From: Chondrus crispus
Taxonomy: Eukaryota; Rhodophyta; Florideophyceae; Gigartinales; Gigartinaceae
Direction of reading: 5' to 3'
DNA length: 64,000 nucleotides
Assembly: GCF_000350225.1 (NCBI RefSeq)
Contig: NW_005179299.1
Coordinates: 1-64,000 of the forward strand
Shown: positions 39,686-50,595 of the stretch, piece by piece
How positions within the stretch are numbered: the stretch's first letter is position 1
Layout: each line of letters opens with the position of its first letter
Made by a program: the position numbers and the translations under genes
The notes under the pieces: generated by a model
What the model was told of the DNA's origin: nothing
Database searches by the model: none
Seen by the model: the letters and a program-made list of their open reading frames with translations, nothing else

Positions 39686-40022
39686 CAGGAAACATTACAC
39701 AATCAGCCATTACTACAGTATGTTGTGAAATCTCGGGGGCGAAGAGGAAGGGTAGTCTTCCAGTATATATGTGTAGCGGTATTTAGAAGGATAGAGGTCT
39801 CGCGCATAAGCGGAGGCCTGCTCGCGTACGAACGCGGTAGCAAATTCTTGCCAATTAAACGTGAATACTCGCAGTTGGTCGTTTTATTGTCTGTGTTCCT
39901 CTTTCTTTCCCTCGCTCTACGAATCACAGGGTACATATAACTATCAGTAAAGGGAAGGAGTCGTTTCGGGTTTGTTGCGAATGCAATCAGGAGAATTGCG
40001 CTCACTCCCATTATTTCTGCCA

Positions 40023-40225
40023 TGCGGTAGTGTTTTGGGGTTTCGGGGGGTGCCCTGCCAAACAGCTTTTCAAGGAATTTTGCCAGACAGGAGTGAAATC
40101 GTGCCGTGCGGTAGTGTTTTGGGGGTGCCTTGCAGAACGGGTTTTCGAGGAATTTTGCCAAACAAGAGGGAAATCGTGCCGTGCGGTTGTGTTTGGGGGG
40201 TGCCCTGCAGAACGGTTCTGCGACG
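40023..40225. repeat. 75-bp tandem repeat, about 2.6 copies
   Basis: TGCGGTAGTGTTTTGGGG begins copies at 40023, 40107 and 40182. The first carries a 9-base insertion. Because 75 is a multiple of three, frames are open through it on both strands with Lys/Cys/Phe-rich peptide repeats. I do not call those genes. Confidence 0.8.
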
Positions 40226-41830
40226 GAGGCATATTTTGAAATGAGGTGTATTGGGGCTATTGCGGTGGTATTAGTTTTTGTATTTGACTGATGAAATGGG
40301 GCGCAAAAGAGAAGGGGATGCACTATTGAATGAGTGCGCATGGGTAAGTACGTAGTAATGAAAAGGTGTGAAAACAGAAGCGTTTAGCGGGTTGAAACAG
40401 AAGGGTTAGTCAGTTGAACAGAAGCGTTAGAAAATTGAAATTAAAAATATTGCTCGTGCGCCTGCGTTGGGGGGTGGCAAAAAATCAAAAAATAATTTTG
40501 TCAGTATTTTAAATTTGTTGTGTGTGCGGGGAGTGGGTGGGTGCGTCAGAGAGGGTGCATGGGGGGTCGACGTGATAATGTGCGAAAAACGGTTATGCGG
40601 ACGGGAATGTTTGGAAACGAGAAATCGAGCGTGGCGGGGCCATGGGGGGCATGTTCCACTGGCGGTTCTGTTTTCGCACATACATCGAATTTGGTACATG
40701 CAGAAGCGGTTTGCGTCAGAACCATTCTGTTAGTCTGACGGCCAAGAACGCTTCTGCAGGGCACACTTTCATGGCGTAATATACTTAGTGTTGGACATCA
40801 TTGCAATAAAGATTCTGTACGAATCTAGTTGAACGTGCTCAACCGCGACAAAGAGAATTTGCGTATCAGGATTGTAGCGCGCAAGGGGGCGAGGAGGAGA
40901 AGTAACTGCGCTCCGCACACACATCACGTTGGGCAGAAGGTGTCGGGGATCGTCCGGCCAATGGGACATCGTTAAATTGGGTACCTCAGAAATTGCCCAT
41001 GTGCGCTCCTCAACCGCGTAAGAGCAGACCGACCAATGGCAGCTCGTTAATTCCGCTTGGGCTTGACCATCATCACGTCCGAGCTCCCTACGTCTTCCGG
41101 TCCCCGCGTCCCTCCTTCAGACACGCAGTCCCCTTTGGACGGAACGAGGAGGTCGCCGGCGGGCCGAGGACGGAGAGGGAGGCAGACAGAGAAAGGGATG
41201 CCGCGCTAAACGACGCTGTACGCTCGACCGTCGACGTTGCCGCCGCGCACGCAGCCACGGGCGCCTCACGAGACAGGGCACATCACGCAGCGCCCTCCCG
41301 TCGTACGAGGGTGACGCTCGGGAGCCGGCCACCCGCGGCGAAGCTCGTTTTCTTTCTCGAAACTCTCGCGCGTCGGCAAGGGGAACGCGCCTTTGAGGAT
41401 TCCAATTCGGTGTTGTTCCACGAGGCGTAAGGCGTACAGTAAGAAAAACGTCTACACTAAGTGACAAGGCCATGCCCCAAGGCGAGACGCACACCCAGGG
41501 GACGGGGAGCGGTTCCCGGGCCGGGTGTAAGAAGACGTTAACACCTGGGAGTTGGAGGGCAATATGGACCGCACATTTAGAGACGACGACTGGACGGGGA
41601 TAAGTCCCGCCGCAACGAGGTCCGGACGAAGAGCGGGGAGTGTGACTTCCGACGTGGTTGAAGGTTATCACGAGAAGACCTCGACACGTTAAGGAAGGAT
41701 TCGGATTTCTTTACGCTGACTACTGTCGCGAACGCCAGCGACTCAGGTGGCGGAAGCAAACGGACGCTTAAGGGCCTAACGAGAAGGGGATTAACGGAGA
41801 CTGCTGAGGGATCTCGGGGTACCTGACAGC
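40226..41830. other. Intergenic; GC content rises at about 41,040
   Basis: No supported gene. The sharp change to GC-rich sequence near 41,040 marks the left side of a block that runs to 50,595 and has the base composition of the Ty3/gypsy element. Confidence 0.4.
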
Positions 41831-44518
41831 TCAACGATTCGCATCGTTGGAGGGTTCCGACGACTCTGGAGCACGCGCCCTCGGGGGGCAATAACTTGGA
41901 TGAGACGGCAACTCGGGCTCCATTTCATGGAGCGGAGGAAGTGTGGCCTCTCCGTGGGGAGTCCAACCCCGAGGCGGGTCAGCAGAGGTCGCGGGTGCGT
42001 CGGTCGTCGAGAGGCCGTACCCGCGACGCTCATAAGGATCTCGAAGATTCTGCCGCGGCGTGGACGCAGCACGCTCCGGGGGCCCAACACGAGCGGCTCT
42101 GAGCGCGTCACGTTCTCCGCGATACCGATCGCGGTCGACGACGGCGCGCTGGAGATCGCTCGCGCAACGTGAGGAGGCCCTGCGTAGGACCTCGAGCTCG
42201 CTCCGGGCGTCGCGAAGCTGTGCCGCAAGAGAGTCAAGTTCAGCGGCAAAAGACTGACGCTCTGTTTCGAGGCGACGCGCTTCGCTACTGCGCTCAAGGC
42301 ACCAATTAGTCAGGGTCCGGAGTAGACCCTCCACATTCCAGGTCCGGTCAATTAAGCTCCCCAGGGCGCGGGACAACCCGGGGATTGCGGTGATCTCGCG
42401 ACGAGCTAAGTCGAGACTAAGCGCAGTGAGCCGCGGGGTACCAGGGTATCCAACCGATCCTAGGGAAGGCAGCGGAGGCAACGTAGTCCTCGCCGCCGTA
42501 TCGTGACCGACTTCGGGATGAGCCCGCACCGCGTCGCCCCCAGCCAATGCGACGGCTGGGGACTCGCCATCGAGGTCACGATATCTCTTCCACCGCGCCT
42601 CTCGCGCCGTGGACCCGACACCTCCTTTGCCACGAGAGAGACCTACCGCGCTGGAGCCCCAACGAACCACGAAGGCGTCTCCTTTTATATCGTAAGCGAG
42701 GAAGAAGCTCTGGGCTCCGGTTGTGTAGTCAGTCCACGGCCGCGGATTGCGTTCGGGCACCGCAACGGCGCGGTGCATCAAGTCGAGAACCGAAGAGTAG
42801 GTCCACGGGAAAGACGGGGAGCCGCGCTCCAAGGGGTGCAACGCCACGTCGGGCAGCGACGGCGCGACCCGACCAAGGAAAGACAGCACACCGATGGGCT
42901 GTACGAAAAAGCCCCCGTGCAGGGCGACCTCGCTCATGAAAGCGTTGCAAGTTGACCACGCCCATTCACCCTCGTAATTTTAGACCAGCTCCTCGTAGGC
43001 GAGATGCTTCGAGTCAGTACCAGCGAAGCCGAAATGATTCAAAGCGTAGGGGAGTATCGGATGCACCCCCAACGATGGGAGTGCCTCCCCTACGCTTGGA
43101 GGAAGTTCCGGGAAATCGCCCCGCGATAGGCCCGGGGAAAAGGCAGCGGACGGGAAGACGCGGCCGTCGTCCTCTTCATTATGCCGGTACGCCGACCAAT
43201 CGTTGGGGGCTAAGGCAATACGATGGATACGCATAAGCGCGCAGGCAGACTTTTAGAGAGCTGCGCGAGCCCGGGAGTGAGCACGAGGACGGGGGCTGAC
43301 GTACAGCTCCGCTACCTCCTAGAGGACCAATCGACGGGGATCTCGAGGGCCCCGATGGAAGAGATACATCGACATTCGGTCGACGTATTCCGCCTCCTCG
43401 ATACTATAGACGAACGTCCTATCACTTGGTATCTCGTCCGGAATTTGATAAGGAGCGCCGTCGCCCTCAGACAAGACACGACCCAAGGCAAGGGACGCCT
43501 CTGCTGCTAGGCCACCCTCGTAGATGGTGCGGACCCGGCGTAGATCGGGGCGCTAGTGCGCCTTCGCCAGGAGCTCACCAACGGTAACGCCCGACCGAGC
43601 GGGGCGGCGCCACGCGTAGTTTACGCGACTGAGCGGCAGCGGAATGGACCGCTCTAGGGGCACCCCCAGCCACTGCGTGGAGGTGTCGGACACCTCTTCT
43701 TCCGCGATCCGGCCGAGGCGAGAGGAAGTAGTCGGCTCACCCGGGCGCCGACAACTTCCGGAGGCCCCGTATGAGCCCACGACGGGCTGGTACGGACCAT
43801 CGCGCGGCCATACCGTGAATCCGCCGCCGAGTGGACCACCCGCGCCATCGATCGGCGCAGGCGGAAGGGGCATAGGATCCCCCGTCACCAAGGACGGATG
43901 GGCCGCAAGAGGCGGAGCGACGGTCGGCAAGGGACCGATCTCCTCGGTTACTCTAGAAGTTCGGGGGCCTCGGGATTTTCGGAATGGTCTCGGGGGGCAC
44001 CAGGGCGCCGGAGCGGAGGAGTTGGGGGCGACCGAAAGGGACTGTGAGGGCACCTCCTCGACGGGGGTGCGATCGTCCATAGCCGATGAGCAAACGACCA
44101 GCTCGTCCGACCCACTGCCCGGAGCTGGCCGAGGAAGCGTGATACCGCCCTGAGGGGTAGTGGGAGACGGCATATCGATGATGCCGGGACGTGAGCCGAG
44201 TATGCAGACGGGGGAGAAGGCGAGCTTGGGGGCAGGGAAAAGAAAGAGTGCTCGCCCGGTCAGAGGAAGAAAAGCGGACCCCCTCGAAAGGGGTAACAAG
44301 GTGATGCTGAGGGCGACCCCAGAGGGCGTGCACACGACCGCCCGGTTAAGAGGGGGCGAAGGAGACGAGAGGGAAGCGAGATCGCCGGTTGCAGGGGAGA
44401 GGGGCGAGGAATCAGAGCGCGAGTGAAGGAGCACGGGGCGAGACGCCGAGCATACCGCCCAGAGAGCGGAGTCGTGGTAAGGAGCGGAGGGGACCGTATC
44501 GAGGACGCGGTTAGACAT
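41831..44518 (-). pseudogene. Long unknown reading frame with four in-frame stops, coiled coil near the end
   Basis: One minus-strand frame stays protein-like from ATG 44518 to the stop at 41831 (about 895 codons) without any frameshift. It is broken by TAG 43555-43553, TAG 43321-43319, TAA 43255-43253 and TAA 42982-42980. The first third is Pro/Ser-rich. The middle includes EASLALGRVLSEGDG and YVDRMSMYLFHRGPR, then DYTTGAQSFFLAYDIKGDA. A strong coiled coil follows (ERQSFAAELDSLAAQLRDAR and onward, about 42290-42080), with a Pro-rich tail. It shares the GC-rich composition of the adjacent plus-strand Ty3/gypsy element but points away from it. It could be a gag-like or antisense ORF of a related element. 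I find no zinc knuckle, protease or RT in it. Function unknown. Confidence 0.55.
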
Positions 44519-44574
44519 GGCTCGCGCTCTACAAGCACCCGTGGACGCGGACGTCCCCGCTTAAGGGGGGGCCG

Positions 44575-45252
44575 TGTAGTATAACCCCCCCTGGGGCTTT
44601 TTAGATTAGATCAACAACGGATCTATTGCTGTAGAGCCCGATGCTCTACAGTACTACTGCGCGTGGCCACGTGTACCCCTCGGGTACAGGGCCCACGCAA
44701 GCACACATGTACACGTGTACGCGCGGGACGGAAGCGCGCGCACACACGTGTACTGTCAGCCTCGATTGCTGACAGTATTACAGTACGGTCCGATCTGTGC
44801 TACAGTATTGCACTACAGTACTTCGGTACTGTAGTGTTATAGATTGTTTTGCATATTAAATATGGAGCGGATCGTCGGCGGTGGAGGAGGACAAGCAGGG
44901 ACTTGTCACCCACCGACCGTCAAGGTCCGACTTTCCGCTTATTCTAAGGTAGCGCTCGCTAACTACCTTAGAGCGGCACCGAGCGCGGGTTGAGGATGCG
45001 CGCCGTACGCCCACGAGCCGGCTCGGCCTCCGCCGGTCGGTACTGAATCGTTACCCAGTACCGCGCCGGGGCGTCGAGGCGTCGAACCGCTCGCGCGTAC
45101 CAGCGTCCTCCCCGTTCCCGCTCTACCACGCTACCCGGGCCCGCTGCCCGCTGCCGTTAGCTAGTGTCCCGCTTCACCCCCGTCTTCCCGATCGACAAGG
45201 GTCTCGGTCGAACTGTGCATACACCCATATCGCTGGGGGTGTTTATGCTACA
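44575..45252. repeat. Hairpin-rich spacer, possible 5' LTR of the Ty3/gypsy element
   Basis: The borders TGTAGTATAA and TTATGCTACA resemble LTR ends (TG...CA, imperfect inverse). The gag ATG follows at 45255 with no room for a primer-binding site, so the LTR call is weak. Inside are perfect stems: CTGTAGAGC/GCTCTACAG (44629, 44643), ACTGTCAGC/GCTGACAGT (44752, 44768), an 11-bp stem CACTACAGTAC with a TTCG tetraloop (44811-44836), and CTAAGGTAG/CTACCTTAG (44944, 44963). It lies between divergent frames, so it could act as a two-way promoter. Confidence 0.4.
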
Positions 45253-45254
45253 GT

Positions 45255-46603
45255 ATGTACCGCTTGGATAACACCTCGAGGCTCGTTACCTCCGGTGACG
45301 CGGGACGGATCGCGAAGTACGTCCAACGCTGTCGTGGGATCCGTCCCGCGATGCGCAGCTTCGACGTCGAAGCTTCGACGGCAGCAGCTGGATTGGGTTC
45401 TTGAAGGATATTCGGATAACCTTCAACTCGCAACACCTGACCAAAGGTGTTGCGGTGAGAGTCCTCGCACATTTCCTCGAGCGCGACGCGGAGCGCCTGT
45501 ATACGAGTTATACGATGCGTGGCCTCCGCGCCGGCCATCTCCACGACGACGTGAGCTGGCCGGGGCTCGTGAATCAATTCTTGAAACGCTACCTCACGGA
45601 CGACGTGTTAGGTGAGGCGTACGACGCTGTTGCTACGGCGCGACAGCAATCGCATGAGACGGAAAGCACGTTTGCTGACCGACTCGAGACTGCCGCGTTC
45701 CGATGCACGGCAGCCTTCTCCCAACAGCCCCTCGCGCCCTACTTCGTGCGGGGACTTGCACCGGCAACCCGTGCCGCTGTATCCGAAACTGTGCAAAGGC
45801 TGCCAGGCAGTCAGAAGACCGATCTTCCGACCATCCGCCGTATCGCCACGGCGGAAGGTACAACGTACCGCGCTCGGCGAGGTTTACCTCTGCCGGATCC
45901 AAAACTGGCAGGGAGGGCTGGCACGACTACGAAGTCCGCCGGGACAAGTTCGCCCGCCTCGACCCTCCATATCGGGGAGGATGAGTGGCAGGCCGACCCT
46001 GTCCTCATTACGCAAGGATCAGGGCCCGTGGAGGCACGAACCCCCTCACCGATGTCGACCGGAACGACATCGAGTTATGCGACCGCATTCGTGGCCACTC
46101 CGAGAGTGGCAAGGGGCACGAACCCCCGCGTCACAGAGCTCGATATCTCGAGTCGAGATAAGGGAAGCGCCTCCCCTCGCGTGCCCCTCCTCACCGATGA
46201 CGAGGCGCGGCACGTGGCGACCTTCGCCTCAACGGACGGCAGCGCGTACGTGTGCTGGCTATGCCGTACGTACGGGCATGTCATGTACGCGTGCCCGTTC
46301 CTGTCGCCGGAACAACGAATGTTCACGGCGTACAGGAACTACCGCTACCAGATGGAGACGCGCCCCGGTGCGCGTAATCTCCTCCGGCAAGCGGCGGGCG
46401 AGGGCCGTCCCCGCGTCAAGGTTTCCCGAACCGATCGGGTGGGGGCGCACGCTTCGCCCCCCGTGGAGGCGGGTACCGTCGTAACGAAGTCGATCGTCAG
46501 GATTGACCCGCCTACCGGCAGGCGGACACAAGGTACCCCCGACAAGGAGAAAGAGGGGACCGAGACCGTTCTCGGTTACCCCAACAGGTACAAAATGCGA
46601 TAA
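45255..46603 (+). pseudogene. gag: Ty3/gypsy gag (capsid and CCHC nucleocapsid), one frameshift near the start
   Basis: Gag forms the virus-like particle of the retrotransposon. ATG 45255 opens a frame (MYRLDNTSRLVTSGDAGRIA) that ends after about 48 codons. Coding continues in another frame from about 45385 (SSWIGFLKDIRITFNSQ), so one base has been gained or lost near 45390. The capsid-like helical region (WPGLVNQFLKRYL ... ATARQQSHETESTFADRL) matches retrotransposon gag proteins. A zinc knuckle CWLCRTYGHVMYAC (CX2CX4HX4C) lies near 46255. It ends with TAATG, where the stop overlaps the next ATG. Confidence 0.75.
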
Positions 46604-46866
46604 TGTACCTACAAGACTGGGTAGAGGATCCGTACCCTCTACCCACGGAGGGTCACGAAGGAGAGCCGACTCACTTCGTCCCCCATATCCTGCGACGACC
46701 GGATGCCGCAGGTCAAGGCCCGGAAGTACCGGAGTACTTCTCCAAGGCCGCTGAGCCGCAGTGGAGGAATCGTCCCGACCCACGCGGCCGGCTACCCGAA
46801 GAAGACCTGGCCGTCGATAGCCAGGAGGTTAGCTCCGGTAGCACGGGTAGTTCGAAAAAAGGGTAA
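46603..46866 (+). CDS. Small ORF between gag and pol, start overlaps the gag stop
   Basis: An 87-residue frame (MYLQDWVEDPYPLPTEGHEG and onward), acidic and Pro-rich. Its ATG overlaps the gag stop as TAATG, an arrangement used for termination-reinitiation. It could be a short linker domain of pol shifted by an indel, or a distinct small protein. No domain is recognised. Confidence 0.4.
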   Translation: MYLQDWVEDPYPLPTEGHEGEPTHFVPHILRRPDAAGQGPEVPEYFSKAAEPQWRNRPDPRGRLPEEDLAVDSQEVSSGSTGSSKKG

Positions 46867-47340
46867 AGACGGTTACGTACACGCGGTCGCGTGAGCCGTC
46901 TTTTCCCCAAGAACTAGACCCGACCCCGCGTGCTCGCCAAGGACACGGGGGGTATTGTCCGATAATACATCCCCCGCTACCGGAGGCGAGCACGGGAGCT
47001 CCTGTAATGCCGATACAGGAGGGAGCGCATCGAGGCCTCCGAAGGCCCGACGTTAGGAGGACAAGACACCGGGACAGCCGACGTCCCGGTGAGGCGTAAC
47101 GATGGCGACGGGGGCAACGACGACCGAAAAGATTCGGTCGACCCCCTAACTCCTGCGAGCCCAAGGTCGCCGGAGAAGTGTCCGTGTCGTACGGACTCGA
47201 ATAATCCGAGGGGCGTCACTGATCCGCGGACGCCCCAAGAAAGGGGGAGAAGGAAACGCAAGCGGGGCCAGCACCGAAATGAAGGCCCCGGCGGAACGAC
47301 CTCACCGATAAGGCCGCCCCGAAGTTTGTCGACGGCGTCG
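46867..47340 (+). other. Spacer between the small ORF and pol
   Basis: GC-rich element DNA. A frame at 47089-47385 is basic and Pro/Arg-rich (RKRKRGQHRNEG) and may be a nucleocapsid-like or pol leader remnant. Short stems such as GCTCCCTCCTGTATC... around 46993-47026 are seen. No firm gene. Confidence 0.35.
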
Positions 47341-47348
47341 TTTGCCTT

Positions 47349-50300
47349 ATGGAGTCGAAGATTTACAACGTCCTCGGCTCGATAGCCACGGAGGGAAATG
47401 CATTTAAACCCCGCACGATGGCCGTTGATACGTGCTCGGGGTATAATCTGGTGAGGAAGGCCGACCTTCCCCCCGATTGGACGCGTTATGTCGTGCACGA
47501 CGCACCTCGGCCACGATTAGCAAGCGCGAATAGCAACCCCCTCAAGCTTTCGGACGTCGTCGGCCTGGCCGTGCGGTTGAGAAACACGGTGTTCCGAATT
47601 CCGTTCGTAGTCGCGGACCAGCTCGCCGTGACAGTCCTCCTCGGCACGGCCTTCATCGATACGCACGTGCAATGTATCGACATCGAAGCTCAACGAATGG
47701 AGCTACGCCAAGGCGGTTCCGTCGCCATCGTCGACGGAAAGGGGGAGTCGACTCCCCCTACCAGGCGACACGGACGACACACGGGTCGGCCGGACGTACG
47801 CGAGGAGGCCCGGCAGGCGATCCGAATCGCCCGCTGGGTTACCATCCCCGCGATGTCACAAGCCCGTGTGCGTGTGACAACCGCGGGGAGGGGCCTCGTG
47901 TTCCTGGAGCCCAAGCCGTCACTGCAACACCGACATGGAGTGAGGCTGACGAATGGCGTCGTGGAGGTCCTACCGAATCAGACCTTCGACGTCATCGTCG
48001 CGACTTTCTCACGACGAGAAAGGAGGCTTCCGAAGCACACCGTCGTGGGATACGCGAAGCGCAACCCCCTCGCGATCCTCACTCCCGAACGTAAGGTCGC
48101 CGAGGGGATCGCGCACGCGCTACACCTGACCGACTTGACCGATCAAGTCGGTGGGGTAGGAGTTGGCCGATCCAACTCCGACGATAAGACCACCGCCGGG
48201 GGCAGGGGTTCGATCCGGACGAACGGTCACCTTTATGCCAACCGACGGCGAGGGGTACTGTACTCCACCAGCAAAAGGATCCGGAAAATCCACCGATGGA
48301 TTGGGAAAAAGAGATCGACCTGTCATACATCGACGATGACAAGCTCCGTGGCCACGTACTCGAGATGCTCCGTAAGCACTCGAGTCTGTGGAGCGGTGCG
48401 CTTGGAACTATCCAAGCCACGGAGCACTGCATTCCCCTCGAACTGGGAACGAAACCGATTCGTTCTATGCCCTATCGGAAGGGCCCGCCCATGCGCGAAA
48501 TGGTCGCGAAGGAGGTCAACAAGATGCGGAACGCAGGGGTTATCGAACCCGCGAGCACCGAGTGGGCGTCCCCCGTGGTGCTTGTACCGAAGAAAGACCG
48601 GCTCTCTTCGGCTCTGCGTGGACTACCGGCGTCTCAACGCGAAGACCGCAGCGGATTCGTATCCGCTGCCACGGATGGACGACTGCATCGACTTGTTAGG
48701 AGATGCAGCCGTCTTCACCACGTTGGACTGCAATTCTGGTTATTGGCAGATCCCGGTCGCTCCAGAAGACCGGGATAAGACCACGTTTACGACGCACATG
48801 GGCACGTTTTGCCACTTGCGCATGCCGCTTGGACTCAAAGGGGCACCGGCCACCTTCCAACGTGCGCTCGACATAATACTCTCCGGAGTCCGCTGGCAAA
48901 TATGCCTCGTCTATCTCGACGACGTGATCGTGTTCTCCAGTACGCACGGAGAACACGCGAGGCATCTCGATACCGTCTTGAGCTTACTGCCGAGTTCCGG
49001 TATCTCCCGTAAGCTCAAGCAGTGCAGCTTCTTCCGACCGAAGGTGCACTACCTGGGGCACGTCATCTCCCCAGGCAAGTTGAGCGTGGCTGATACGGCG
49101 GCCAACGCTTTCAAGACGTTCACGTTCCCGAGGACGTTGACGCAAGTGCGCTCGTTCCTCGGGGCGTGTAACGTATACCGCCGATTCGTTAAGGGGTTCG
49201 CTAAGATTGCGCGTCTTCTGACCTACATGACGCGGAAGGATTCGGATCCCGATTTCTATAACCGCACGGAGCTGCAACTTCAGGCGTTCGAGAACCTTAA
49301 GAAGTGCATGATCGCTCCGTCGATCCTCGCGTTGCCCCGCCATGGTCGACCATACATGATAGACACCCACGCGAGTGCCTATCAGCTCGGCTGCACCTTA
49401 CTACAGGAGCACGAAGAGCCGAACGACTGGCACCCCGTGGGGTATTGGTCGTACTTACTGTCTGTCGTGCACTGAGGGGGAAGGGTGGGATCCCCCTCTG
49501 GCAGAGCGCGCGCGTTCGGGGGGCGCGTGTAGGGGGTTATCGGGAGACCACCCGTAAGGGACCGGTACGGGGCCGGACGCGAAGCGCAGTAGGGAAAGTA
49601 AGGGAAAAAGAGGGAAAACAGAGCCCAGGAGGGGCGGAGCGGTAGGGACAGCTGTCGCGCGGAGAGCCGAGCGTAGCGGGACGACGCGTGCGGTAGAGAC
49701 AGGAGGGAATCGGGACGTAGATGGCTCGCAGGGTACCGTCGTGGGACGGGGACCGACGCGAGGCTACGACTCCGTTCCAGAAACCCGAGTTGTAGACCCA
49801 AAGCTTCGTACCGTTTTACTTAGGGTCGGACGTCGGCTTTATACTAGCCGACGTCGGAGCTATAATTAATTAAACTAAAAATACTAAATTGGACGACGGC
49901 GGCGATGGCCGGAGAAACTCCTCTTGGGGAGGTATGACAACCACTACACGTGGGGAATGACACGATTAACGTGAGGGATAACACGGGTACACGTGGGTAG
50001 AACTGTCAGTACTTCGACAGGGCTCCATGGAGCTTACACCCGGACACGAGCGGGGGGGTTTGGATACACGGTTACACGTGGTATATATCTCACTTATGAT
50101 AGTGAGACATTCCGCGTGTGCTACAGTACAGCACCGCAATTACGCGGGGCGGTCAGTGCTCTACACTGTCCAATAGTGAGCGCAACTACAGTGCTACCGA
50201 ACGCGAGTGCTTCGCCGTAGTGTGGGCCGTCCGCACACTACGGCCGTACGTAGAAGGCACTAAGTTCATCGTACGGACGGACCATGACGCCCTCCGATGG

Positions 50301-50595
50301 CTCATGTCCCTCACCGAGAGTTCCGGAAGACTCACCCGGTGGCGGCTACGTCTGGCTGAATACGATTTCACCATTCAGTACCGCCCCGGACGCGTGCATC
50401 AGGTGCCCGATGCCCTGTCACGACTCGTGTCGCCGAAGGTCGCCGATGACCCTCGCCCCACCGTCGAGGTGGATCCACATCCCCACTTTCGACGAGGGCA
50501 CAACAGTTCGAGACGTATCGAACGAGCTCGCGGACCACGCTTGTACTACGAGCTGTGATCACCAGGCCGTCCATGTCTTCGTAACGACACGGAAC
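47349..50595 (+). pseudogene. pol: Ty3/gypsy pol: protease, reverse transcriptase, RNase H; integrase missing
   Basis: The protease segment has AVDTCSGYNLVRKADLP (about 47420), where the usual Asp-Thr-Gly active site reads Asp-Thr-Cys. Reverse transcriptase starts in another frame (48296: EHCIPLELGTKPIRSMPYRK, SPVVLVPKKD). It returns to the first frame near 48600, with LCVDYRRLNAK, FTTLDCNSGYWQIPV and the catalytic CLVYLDDVIVFS. So there are at least two frameshifts. RNase H begins (YMIDTHASAYQLGCTLLQ) and is cut at 49462 by a 703-bp insertion, resuming at 50171 with ERNYSATERECFAVVWA and VRTDHDALRWLM. After ALSRL another shift occurs near 50480. Homology ends at 50595, where a different LTR begins. 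No integrase follows. The element is dead. Confidence 0.85.
49463..50165 (+). mobile_element. Solo LTR (703 bp) inserted in RNase H
   Basis: It begins TGTCGTGCACTGA and ends TCAGTGCTCTACA (imperfect inverse ends, TG...CA). It is flanked by the 5-bp duplication CTGTC (49458-49462 and 50166-50170). Removing it and one CTGTC restores an uninterrupted RNase H frame, which shows directly that it is an insertion. The right half is AT-rich, with ACGTCGGCT/AGCCGACGT and CTCACT/AGTGAG stems. It carries no gene of its own. The strand is nominal. Confidence 0.85.

Noticed and set aside
39703..40341. 212-codon minus-strand frame with peptide repeats
   Set aside because: Open because a 75-bp tandem repeat has a period divisible by three; the plus strand is open through the same repeat.
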